This document shows, piece after piece, positions 7,958 to 16,125 of a stretch of 53,707 bases of DNA; positions within the stretch are counted from its first letter, which is position 1, and the number at the start of each line of letters is the position of its first letter. The DNA lies in the NCBI GenBank assembly GCA_946628545.1, contig CAMOWU010000010.1, positions 1 to 53,707 on the forward strand. The letters are read 5' to 3'. The translations under genes were made by a program, and so were the position numbers. The notes below the pieces were generated by a model. It had not been told where the DNA came from, ran no database searches, and was given only the letters and a program-made list of their open reading frames with translations. The DNA is from an uncultured Bacteroides sp. (GTDB taxonomy: Bacteria > Bacteroidota > Bacteroidia > Bacteroidales > Bacteroidaceae).

Positions 7958-9811
7958 TCAATTCTTCACGGTGAAATGAACTACGGCACCTCCACGAGGC
8001 TGTAATGTGAAAGAGAGTGTTTTTCTACGGTTGACTTTCTGCTGACGTATGGCGATGTGCGTCGCAGTGGATACTTGCGGGTCGTCCTCATAGATTGTGG
8101 CTTGGTAGGATTGACCTGCTGGAAGGAAGTCGAGCGCAACCGTCTTGACGGAGGACTGATTGTTGCCCATCACCGCTAAATAATAGTCGCTACCCTTGCG
8201 ACGCAACATGACGACATCCTCACCAGGAGCACCACTGAGCACACGGGTGTCGTCCCAAACGGAGGGCAGTTGTTCAAACCACTGCAGTTCGGGTTCTCCG
8301 TGGCTACGCTCAGGTGTGTCGTACCAGAAGATGGTGAGCAATGGCGCATAATAGACAATCGATGCCGCCAGTTGGTGTCCGTGGGTGTTGCGCAACCGCT
8401 TATCATAATAACAAATGGTGTAGTCGGCAGCCCCGTTGATCATGCGGGTGAAAGGCAGTATGGTGTTGTGGTCGGCATCGGGCCATTCCTCGTTGCCCCG
8501 GATTCCCTCTTGATTGAGCAGGTTGGGATAGGTGCGCGAGAAACCGGCAGGCCGGAACTCATCGTGGATGTTCATCATCAGGTGATTGTCGGCCGCCAGC
8601 CGGACGAGGTCGTGCAGCCAAGTCGCCCATCGATGCGAGGCATATTCCACAAAACCGCTCTTCACTCCCACGATGCCCCATTCACGGAGCACGGGGAAGA
8701 GTTCACGCGCCTGCTTCTGGAGTGCATGCTGGTTGACATAAAGCCAAATGCCCACCCCGTGTTGCTTGCCATACTGGACCACTCGCGGCATGTCGATGGC
8801 ATCGACAACACGCGTGGCGTCGCCATCGTGACTGGTACAAGGTTCATACCATTTCCAATCGAAAAGCATGTAGTCGATATGATGAGAGGCACAGAAATCG
8901 ATGCAGCGAAGGGCGGCATCAGTAGTCAGCGTGGTGCAGCGCATGATGGTGCCAGGACGCACCCACTCCGCCGCATCCTTGATGGCACAAGGAGGGTTGA
9001 GGTTGTCGATGATGTAGCGTTGTTCCAAAAGTTGCCCGTAAGTCTCGCCGGTAATGATGACCTTCCATGGTGTGGCATAATAGGTGACGACATCCACTGG
9101 AGAATACATGGAGGTGGTGAGGGTGTTGGCTTTGGTGGTGGAAGCGACGTTTTTCTGGAGGCACCAGTCATCGACATCGGCATCAGCCAAGGCACAGTAT
9201 CGTCCGTCGGGCAGACAGACGGTGACGGCACGCTCAATGGGTGCTGTCACCTCGTTCACATCCTTGAGTTCGTAGGGTGCCTGAGCCCATTCAGCCGCCC
9301 AGACTTTCGTACCCGAAGGGAAGGTGTATTCCGTCAGGTCGGCAACCACCTTATGAAACACCGCCTGCGGATGCTCTGGGAGGAAATAGCGCAGGGCCAT
9401 GCCCTCGTTGTAGGCCCTGACCTCGACATTGAGGCGGTAGTCGCTACCGTCGTGTTTGGCCAAATACAAGGTCATGGTGTTGTAGTTGTCGGGAACCACA
9501 GCTTTCTCACCATAGAAGTTATGAATGGTGTCGCGGTGCTGAGTGTAGGCTACGCTGTCCACCGTGAAACCATTCATCCAGCAGTCGTACTGCGGATATT
9601 TTCTCGCCAGAGCCCGCTCCCAGACGTGGTTGTCGAGGTCGAGACCCAGGCGGGAGGGGGAAAGGACCTGCTGTCCATCGCGCGAAAGGGAATAGAAAAA
9701 GTCCTGCGACTGCTGATCCACAACCACTACGTTGCGACCATCGGGGGATGCCACCTCAGCAGCATGGGCGAGGGTGACACTCAATAACGAGAAAAGGAGA
9801 AAGCGCTTCAT
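7958..9811 (-). CDS. GH97 glycoside hydrolase (alpha-glucosidase/alpha-galactosidase family)
   Basis: 617 aa with a signal peptide (MKRFLLFSLLSVTLAHA), so periplasmic or secreted. The start at 9811 is preferred over 9841 because it gives a clean signal peptide. It has the GH97 layout: an N-terminal beta-sandwich opening with SPDGRNVVVV, a barrel with FDWKWYEP, RTYPNLLNQEG and a C-terminal beta domain. Retaining GH97 enzymes carry a nucleophile Asp in a KVDFM-type motif; here the same place reads VKSGFVEY (near 385), closer to the inverting SusB type. NIHDEFRP (near 415) and RGNEEW (near 440) offer candidate base Glu residues. It follows the fusion gene by 156 bp containing a modular repeat, so it may be a distal operon member. 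Confidence 0.88.
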   Translation of the reverse strand: MKRFLLFSLLSVTLAHAAEVASPDGRNVVVVDQQSQDFFYSLSRDGQQVLSPSRLGLDLDNHVWERALARKYPQYDCWMNGFTVDSVAYTQHRDTIHNFYGEKAVVPDNYNTMTLYLAKHDGSDYRLNVEVRAYNEGMALRYFLPEHPQAVFHKVVADLTEYTFPSGTKVWAAEWAQAPYELKDVNEVTAPIERAVTVCLPDGRYCALADADVDDWCLQKNVASTTKANTLTTSMYSPVDVVTYYATPWKVIITGETYGQLLEQRYIIDNLNPPCAIKDAAEWVRPGTIMRCTTLTTDAALRCIDFCASHHIDYMLFDWKWYEPCTSHDGDATRVVDAIDMPRVVQYGKQHGVGIWLYVNQHALQKQARELFPVLREWGIVGVKSGFVEYASHRWATWLHDLVRLAADNHLMMNIHDEFRPAGFSRTYPNLLNQEGIRGNEEWPDADHNTILPFTRMINGAADYTICYYDKRLRNTHGHQLAASIVYYAPLLTIFWYDTPERSHGEPELQWFEQLPSVWDDTRVLSGAPGEDVVMLRRKGSDYYLAVMGNNQSSVKTVALDFLPAGQSYQATIYEDDPQVSTATHIAIRQQKVNRRKTLSFTLQPRGGAVVHFTVKN

Positions 9812-9880
9812 AAAGATGGAAAAGATTTCAATAAAGAACACCTCAGCACTGTGAGTGGGAGGGAAATGGCAATGAGGAAC

Positions 9881-9963
9881 ACCCCACCCCGCCCTGTGGG
9901 CACCCCATTCCCGACGTACCGTCGCCTACCCGTAGCCTTTCCCCTTAAAAGGGAGGGGAGTTG
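9881..9963. repeat. CCCCACCCC-type modular repeat, copy 1
   Basis: Starts ACCCCACCCC, then GCCCTGTGGGC, ACCCCATTCCCGACG, a GACGTACCGTC hairpin, CCTACCCGTAGCCTTT, and ends in a CCCCT...AGGGGAGTTG hairpin. The same modules recur at 49321-49368 and 50350-50423. It lies between the fusion gene stop and the GH97 start. Confidence 0.8.
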
Positions 9964-9967
9964 GTGG

Positions 9968-12361
9968 TTATTTGTTGAATTTGAGGTTCTCGACGTGTCC
10001 ATCGACGTAGGCGGGCACGAAGTCGGAAGTCTGGTACCAACCTGGTTTGCCTGGCATGGTATCGTAGATGGTGCGTCCGTTGATCTTGAGCCCCTCGAAG
10101 GTGATGTTGCGGACTTTGTGGTCCTCGTCGTAGCCGCTGATGATCGACAAATAAGGCTGGTCGCCGTAATAACGGATATTGCGGAAGAGTACATCCTCCA
10201 CACTGCGGCCTGGAGCAGAACAATACTTGCTGTTGTAGCAAGTCTTGACATGGAAGATGGAACCCTGGTGGATGTTCTCGATGCGGATATTGTCGAAGAC
10301 CACATCCTTGACCACATTGTTGTCGCCACAGTTGATGGCGAGGCATCCTTGATAGTCTATCTGAGGCTCACTCTGGCAGAGAATGTCGATGTTCTCGTAG
10401 CGCAGGCGGCAGATGGAGTCGCTCTTCTCCGACTTGCTCCCTATGCCATGGATACCAATCATGACGGGGTGCGCCACATCGGCCCAGAGGGTGGAGTTGC
10501 GCATGGTGACGTCACTGACGCTGCCTGTAAACCCCTTGCGTGTGGCATAGGCTGTGGTGCAGTCGTCGGAATTGCGGCAGAAGACGCGGTCGTAGAGGAT
10601 ATTGGTGCATCCTCCGAAAACATTGAGTCCATCGCCCCATTGGGGGAAGGAGATGCTCTTCACATCATGTAGCGTGACATCGTGGCTCTCACCGATAGGA
10701 CAAGTGTTGAGGATGAGTCCATCGACCAGCACATTGCGGCTGCGATAGACATGGCATCCTTCATAGCCCTTAGACGGACGGGCCACCCCACGACCGAGGA
10801 TACTGACATTCTCCAGCCTGTTGATGTCGAAAGTACCCGTGAAATAGGCTCCACCAGCGAGGTAGTAGGTGGTGTTGGACTGCAAGCGGATGTTCTCGTC
10901 GGTATAGTAACCAGGAGCGTAATAGACGAACTCACGTCCCTGCCGCTTGGCATCAGCCCTTGCCTGCTCCAGCGTCACGGGTGGCTTGCTGGTGAAGAGC
11001 AGGAGATTGTCGGTGATCGAGCCGTCGAACTCCACGCTGACGTTCTCAGGCTGGAAGAGAAGGAACTGCACGGTGGAGTCGTTCTGCACGTTGGCGATGA
11101 CTCCGCGGTAGTCGGGCCGTACGCGCGCCTGCTGGAATTTCCTGTTCTTGCAGACCACTCGCACCAGAACGTCGCCCGTGAAGTCGAAGAACGCATACGA
11201 GATCTCACTGACCTTGTGTTTATTGAGGGCTACAGGGGCGTTGACTTTGGCCATATAGGTGTCGATCCGTGTCCACTCCTTGGCACCACGTGGCTGGATG
11301 AAGACATCATAATCGTGCTTGAGTGGTGCTCCATCGGGGGCGCTATAAGTGGTGACCCTATGCAGTTTGGCTCCTTCCTTCACACCAGGCACAGTGAATG
11401 TCTTCGACTCGGTGTTGCCCGAAATCTTGCCCTGCTTCTCGGCTTTCTTTTGCAAATCGAGCACTTTCTTGACGTAGGGCATCTTCAGTTTCTTCACACC
11501 CACATAGTGTTTGTAGGCATCGTCGTAAATACAGCGTATCTTGCCACGCCCCATGGCACCAGGTTCGGTCCAGTCGCAGTAGAGACCCGTGCAGTCCGTC
11601 CACCGCTCGAAAGGCACATCGTAGCCCAGGTTGTAGCGTGCCGTGTATTCCAGTCCCTTCATCAGCCGGTTGTCGAGCACTCCCCACAGGTCGTCGCCCT
11701 GTTCCCAAGCCATGGCGCAAGTCTCGCACAAGGCGCCCAGTCCCAGTTGGGCATGGGCTTGGTCGCGACCTGTCTCCTGACATTGTCCTGTCTCACTGAC
11801 GTACTTTGGCAGCGAACCATTGTCGTTGGCATGGAGGAAATAATCGACAGAAGCCTTGTAGATGACCGAATCCTGAAGATAGATGCCACACGCCATGCGC
11901 ATGCGGTTGACGATGGCTCCCCAGTTGCCGTTGGCATAAGGGGAGTCGGCATCGAACTTGTCGATGGTGGACAGGAAAGCACGTCGCACCATGTCGTCCC
12001 ACTGAGCGGTCTTGTAGTTCTTCAGCAAGGTCATGGCCCTGACCAGATGATAGCCTTGGATGAGGCATAGTGGCGCGTCGTGTCCGTCGAGGCGCTGGAG
12101 GGTCTGGGCATAGGCGTTGATGAGATCAAGAGCCTGTCGGGTAGGTGCATTCGATCCTTGATGGTCGGCATAGCTCATCGCCATGCCTTGAGTGGCGAGA
12201 TCGAGGGCAGCCTTCATATCGCGTTCGCTTCCTCCCTTGCTTGAGCGGTATTGGCCATCGCGAGCCACCACCTCGTAGGGACCAGCCATCTTGTAGGTAT
12301 CTTGGGCGTATGCAGTGAGGGAAAACAGGCATACGAGGAATAATGTCAGTCTGTTCTTCAT
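9968..12361 (-). CDS. Alginate-lyase-fold domain fused to a GH28-like beta-helix
   Basis: 797 aa with a signal peptide (ends AYAQ). Residues about 60-330 form an alpha/alpha-toroid of the alginate lyase type (PF05426-like): NGNWG, then ETGRDQAHAQLGLG and QGDDLWGVLDNRLMKGLEY. Residues about 440-790 form a right-handed beta-helix with GH28-like signatures: GDGLNV near 575, RNSDDCTTAY near 598, HPVMIGIHG near 632. So it probably has one lyase-type and one polygalacturonase-like module on a single chain, acting on a uronic-acid polysaccharide. It overlaps GH88 by 4 bp (ATGA), so the two are translationally coupled. Catalytic competence of either half is inferred; the beta-helix could be a related lyase or binding module. 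Confidence 0.78.
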   Translation of the reverse strand: MKNRLTLFLVCLFSLTAYAQDTYKMAGPYEVVARDGQYRSSKGGSERDMKAALDLATQGMAMSYADHQGSNAPTRQALDLINAYAQTLQRLDGHDAPLCLIQGYHLVRAMTLLKNYKTAQWDDMVRRAFLSTIDKFDADSPYANGNWGAIVNRMRMACGIYLQDSVIYKASVDYFLHANDNGSLPKYVSETGQCQETGRDQAHAQLGLGALCETCAMAWEQGDDLWGVLDNRLMKGLEYTARYNLGYDVPFERWTDCTGLYCDWTEPGAMGRGKIRCIYDDAYKHYVGVKKLKMPYVKKVLDLQKKAEKQGKISGNTESKTFTVPGVKEGAKLHRVTTYSAPDGAPLKHDYDVFIQPRGAKEWTRIDTYMAKVNAPVALNKHKVSEISYAFFDFTGDVLVRVVCKNRKFQQARVRPDYRGVIANVQNDSTVQFLLFQPENVSVEFDGSITDNLLLFTSKPPVTLEQARADAKRQGREFVYYAPGYYTDENIRLQSNTTYYLAGGAYFTGTFDINRLENVSILGRGVARPSKGYEGCHVYRSRNVLVDGLILNTCPIGESHDVTLHDVKSISFPQWGDGLNVFGGCTNILYDRVFCRNSDDCTTAYATRKGFTGSVSDVTMRNSTLWADVAHPVMIGIHGIGSKSEKSDSICRLRYENIDILCQSEPQIDYQGCLAINCGDNNVVKDVVFDNIRIENIHQGSIFHVKTCYNSKYCSAPGRSVEDVLFRNIRYYGDQPYLSIISGYDEDHKVRNITFEGLKINGRTIYDTMPGKPGWYQTSDFVPAYVDGHVENLKFNK

Positions 12362-13566
12362 TTGTTCTGGTAGTCTTTCAATCTTAAGAGAGCTTCGATG
12401 TAGTAGTAGTCGGCGTAGTTGATGCTGGCGTCGATTTCACTTCCTGCGGGCATATTGCCTACAGAGTGCATGAGGAAGGCAGGTTTTCTGTCGCGGCACT
12501 GGTACTGCTCCGACGAGAGGGTCGTCAGCATGGCCTTGGCCTCTTTGAGGTAATGGTCCGCCTTCTGTGGCTCAACATATCCCGAAAGTTCAATAAGCGC
12601 CGATGCGATGATGGCTGCTGCTGAAGCATCACGGTAGGTGTTGGGAATGGCAGGATCGCGCATGTCCCAGTAGGGGATGTGGTCGTCGGGCAGCAGGCCG
12701 AGCATCACGTCGGTGACCTTCTGCACGAAGTCGAGGTATTTGGAATCGCGGGTGTAGCGATAGACCATAGTATAACCATAGATGGCCCATGCCTGACCGC
12801 GGCTCCAGAGTGAGTTGTCGTCGTAGCCCTGGTGGTTGCAGTTGTAGAGATGACGTCCGGTGATGGAGTCATAGACAGCCACATGGTTGATGGTGGCGTC
12901 AGGGCGGAAATGGTAGGCCATGGTAGTGTCGGCATGGCTGATGGCTATGCGCTTGAGCCTCCCCACTCCACTGCCATCATCGCCTGTCTGCTGCTGGTCG
13001 GCCCAGAAGAGCAGTTCGAGGTTGATCATGTTGTCCATGATGGTGTTGTGGCCACCGAACATTCCCACATTTCTTGGCCAGGAGAGGATGGTTCCCACAC
13101 GGGGGTTGAAAAGAGTGGCCAGGGTGTCGGCTGCGGCGAGCAGCACCTGTCGGTAGTGTTCTTTGGTGGCAAGGTCGCCTCCGTGCTGGTCGATATACTG
13201 CCACCCTTTCAGGAACGAACCTATCATCTGGAATCCGAGGTCGTGGTCGTAGGCAGGACGGTAGGCGAGAAACCCCAGTTCCTGGGTGTAGCGAGCAGCC
13301 GCTTCCGTCTCTCCACACATCCACAGGATGCCAGGGAAGAATCCGGAGCACCACTCCTCTGGTGTCTTGGCGTTCTTCAGGTTCCAATGGGTCTCATCAG
13401 GACCGATGTTTCTGGGGGTCTGCTGGTAGTCGATGGGCGAGAGTTCGTTGAGCGACCGTTTCACTTGCTGCTGGCAATACTGGACCTGCTTGTCCACGTC
13501 CAGTTCTTGCGCACACGATGTTGCCAGGACTAATCCCAAGACCCATATACAAGGTCGTATTCTCAT
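12358..13566 (-). CDS. GH88 unsaturated glucuronyl/galacturonyl hydrolase
   Basis: 402 aa; the N-terminus MRIRPCIWVLGLVLATSCAQ is a signal, with ATSC possibly a lipobox. It has an (alpha/alpha)6 barrel with the family's two Asp-containing segments, DHDLGFQMIG (near 108) and TIMDNMINLELLFWA (near 177), plus RGQAWAIYGY. GH88 enzymes hydrolyse the 4,5-unsaturated uronic acid left at the non-reducing end of lyase products. This fits its position between two lyase-fold genes, overlapping each by 4 bp (ATGA at 13563-13566 and 12358-12361). Confidence 0.9.
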   Translation of the reverse strand: MRIRPCIWVLGLVLATSCAQELDVDKQVQYCQQQVKRSLNELSPIDYQQTPRNIGPDETHWNLKNAKTPEEWCSGFFPGILWMCGETEAAARYTQELGFLAYRPAYDHDLGFQMIGSFLKGWQYIDQHGGDLATKEHYRQVLLAAADTLATLFNPRVGTILSWPRNVGMFGGHNTIMDNMINLELLFWADQQQTGDDGSGVGRLKRIAISHADTTMAYHFRPDATINHVAVYDSITGRHLYNCNHQGYDDNSLWSRGQAWAIYGYTMVYRYTRDSKYLDFVQKVTDVMLGLLPDDHIPYWDMRDPAIPNTYRDASAAAIIASALIELSGYVEPQKADHYLKEAKAMLTTLSSEQYQCRDRKPAFLMHSVGNMPAGSEIDASINYADYYYIEALLRLKDYQNK

Positions 13567-16001
13567 TCTTGGATGTACGTTTTATAGGTTTTGCCATTGC
13601 TGTCTTTCACAATCGTCACTCCTCTTTGTGGCCGGTCGATGCGCATACCGCTCAAGGTGTAGTAAGTGAGCCGCGAGGAATCTTGGTCTGAGATGGCATC
13701 TATCGGTGTCAGTTCATCGTCGGTGACGGGCAACAATTCAAAAGGATATTCAAAAAGAATGGTCTGCTGACCAAGCACGAGGTTTTGATCGTCGTTGATA
13801 TACCAATACTGGTTGTCGGTGTTGGCAAACGTGCAGTAGTCGGTTCCTTTCGCGAACAGGATACGATGCGGACGGGTCTTGACCTTGACCATGGCTCCAG
13901 CTTTGTTCATGTAGAGAGAGTCGGAGAGCGACATGAAGTTGGTCTTTCCCGACAAGGGACGGTCGATGCTCCAGATCTGGCGGCTTCCATCTCCACTCAG
14001 CGGTGCGAAATCCACTGAATCACCGTTGTTGGTGAGATAGGTGTCGGTTGGGATATGGTGTATGCGGTAGTTGCCTGCTTCCGCTGTCCTGTCGGGGTCG
14101 GTTTCGTAGTCGTTGACATAGATGTGGAAGGTCTGCCAGGTCTGTCGGCCTCCTTGGTTCTGGAAACAACCTCTGACGGTCTGCGACTCCTTGATGTTGG
14201 TCAGGGTGATGGACTGAGAGGTCCTGCTGTTCTCCCAAAGGTAGTTGCCGAAGCCTTCCCTGGTACTGATGCTGAGGGTGACAGATGAACCTGACTTCAC
14301 CACAATGACGTCTGTCTCAGTGGCCTTGCCAGCATAGGTGATGGAAGGCACAATCTTGCAGTCGTGGCAGTCGCCCTGGACGGCGATGGAGAAACAGAGT
14401 TCGCTCTTCGCTCCTTGCTGGTTGGTATAGGCGACGCGATAGATATATGACTGATTGGCGGTGATGGTGATTTCCCTTGTGGTCTCGCCTGTGTTCCAAA
14501 GCCACTGGTTGGTGTCGGTTTCCCCTTCAGGCAGACAAGGTGAGAGGGTGAGCACTGTTCCTGCGGCTACAGCCCTGTTGTTCACCGCTGTGGTCTGATA
14601 GGTGTTGGTCAGTCCGCCCAGTTCGTTATGGTTGATGGTTCTTATCCCACTCTTGATTTGCGGTGTGAGTTCGGTTGGAGGATTGGGGTTAAGGTACTTG
14701 CCGTTGGTATTGTTTTCACCGAAGGTGTTCATCAGGACGGAGTAGCCGAGGTGATCATAGCCACCGCTGGTGGATCCCTGTCCGCCGGCATCGATACCCA
14801 TGTCGTCGAGACATTTCTCCGCGAAAGGCATCTTCACCCCTTTCACACCTTCGTAGATGCCTGTGACCGTAGCCCAATAGGGACGTATCTGAGCTCCGAC
14901 AGCAGGACCGGTCATCAACCATGCCCGACTGTCGCTGTAGTAATATCCACTGCTGCCATAATGGTAGTTGGTCCAAGGAAGGTTCTCCACGCTCTGGCAC
15001 TGCGCCGCCACATACTCTATGCCGGCAGCCAGACGGTGGTCCATATAAGCGAAGAGGTCGTCGCCCTGATTCCATGCCTGACGAGCGATATCGACAGCCA
15101 GTCCGAGCGCCATGGCGGAGTGGCCGGTGTCGCGCCCGCTCTCGTTCATCTGACCGACCTTGCCATAGGCTCCAGTCTCTCCGTCCCACTCGGTGGTGGT
15201 GACGATGAGGTTGCCCCAAAATTCGGTCAGTCCGTCATTCTTGATAGGATTCTCCGTGCGGGGATCCTTAAAAGTGCCCACTTGGTCGTACTTGATGAAG
15301 GACAGTCCCTGGTTGTAGATGAAGACATCATCGCACAACACGCCAATGCTCAGCAGAGCCATGGCATTGCACAATCCCCAGTTGCTCCAATAGTGACCGG
15401 GGGCCTGCCACCATTTACCTGAGTTCTCCCACGTGCCGTTGCGTCCGCGTAGGAATCCAATGCAACCAGGATACCACACATCGAGCATCCAACGCTGGAA
15501 AGCCTGGAAATCCTCTGGCTTCCACCCCTCATAGTCGCGCATGAGTTCTGCTGCCTGTGCGAACTGGTAGCCATAGAGACCGTAAGCCAGACACTGGTCG
15601 CTATTGCCTGTGACAGCCTTGGTGGTGTTGCACCATCTCATCAGCACATCGACTGCGTGGTTGGCGCATGCCTTGTTGCCCTCGATCTTCCATCGGAGCG
15701 CGTTCTGAAAAGCAATAGTGGCTCCACGGGCGGCATTGATGTAGTTCTCGCCTGACCCACCTCCGCGAACAATGGTTTCAACGGGACTGGTGCCGGCAGA
15801 TGACTGTGCGTAAGCAGCCGACTTCAGCACATTGTGGGCTGCAATCACCCTGGAGTTGCCGTCGGCTATCTGCTGTTTCACCCTGTCGAAGTCGTCCTGG
15901 GTGTAGAGTCCACCTGGATGACGGAAACCACGTTCTGTCTGGGCAGTAGATCCTAATGTCAGAAAGGAAAATAAAATGGTTGTCAGAAGATATCGTTTCA
16001 T
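13563..16001 (-). CDS. Secreted alginate-lyase-family polysaccharide lyase with T9SS tail
   Basis: 812 aa from the ATG at 16001, which gives a clean signal peptide (MKRYLLTTILFSFLTLGSTA); the in-frame ATG at 16118 would precede it with an atypical extension. The N-terminal half is an alginate-lyase-type toroid (WSNWGLCNAMA near 210, ESGRDTGHSAMALG near 288, NQGDDLFAYMDHRLAAGIEY), followed by immunoglobulin-like beta domains. The last ~50 residues (YYTLSGMRIDRPQRGVTIV) are a Prevotella-style T9SS type A sorting tail, so export to the surface or medium is likely. The fold is shared by PL5, PL38 and relatives; substrate is not resolved. First gene of the coupled lyase-GH88-fusion block. Confidence 0.82.
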   Translation of the reverse strand: MKRYLLTTILFSFLTLGSTAQTERGFRHPGGLYTQDDFDRVKQQIADGNSRVIAAHNVLKSAAYAQSSAGTSPVETIVRGGGSGENYINAARGATIAFQNALRWKIEGNKACANHAVDVLMRWCNTTKAVTGNSDQCLAYGLYGYQFAQAAELMRDYEGWKPEDFQAFQRWMLDVWYPGCIGFLRGRNGTWENSGKWWQAPGHYWSNWGLCNAMALLSIGVLCDDVFIYNQGLSFIKYDQVGTFKDPRTENPIKNDGLTEFWGNLIVTTTEWDGETGAYGKVGQMNESGRDTGHSAMALGLAVDIARQAWNQGDDLFAYMDHRLAAGIEYVAAQCQSVENLPWTNYHYGSSGYYYSDSRAWLMTGPAVGAQIRPYWATVTGIYEGVKGVKMPFAEKCLDDMGIDAGGQGSTSGGYDHLGYSVLMNTFGENNTNGKYLNPNPPTELTPQIKSGIRTINHNELGGLTNTYQTTAVNNRAVAAGTVLTLSPCLPEGETDTNQWLWNTGETTREITITANQSYIYRVAYTNQQGAKSELCFSIAVQGDCHDCKIVPSITYAGKATETDVIVVKSGSSVTLSISTREGFGNYLWENSRTSQSITLTNIKESQTVRGCFQNQGGRQTWQTFHIYVNDYETDPDRTAEAGNYRIHHIPTDTYLTNNGDSVDFAPLSGDGSRQIWSIDRPLSGKTNFMSLSDSLYMNKAGAMVKVKTRPHRILFAKGTDYCTFANTDNQYWYINDDQNLVLGQQTILFEYPFELLPVTDDELTPIDAISDQDSSRLTYYTLSGMRIDRPQRGVTIVKDSNGKTYKTYIQE

Positions 16002-16055
16002 AAAATGCAAATGGTTGGTTGAGTACAAAATTGATAAGTTGGATACAAAAATAAG

Positions 16056-16099
16056 AAAAAAAACGGAAATGGGTGCAAGTCCATGACGGATTTGCACCC
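16056..16099 (-). terminator. Terminator/attenuator after the 1101-aa gene
   Basis: On the minus strand GGGTGCAA and TTGCACCC (arms at 16092-16099 and 16071-16078) pair over 8 bp, and an 8-T run (16056-16063) begins about 7 nt later. Lying between the 1101-aa gene and the lyase gene, it may cause partial termination so that the first gene is expressed above the rest. Confidence 0.5.
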
Positions 16100-16125
16100 A
16101 AATCCTTCCACTAATCAACTATTTA

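Noticed and set aside
8270-9787. 505-codon plus-strand open frame opposite GH97
   Set aside because: Antisense shadow of the GH97 gene; composition is Val/His-rich as expected from the complement of GC-rich codons.
10682-12070. 462-codon plus-strand open frame opposite the lyase/beta-helix fusion
   Set aside because: Antisense shadow; the minus frame has a signal peptide, family motifs and coupled overlaps.
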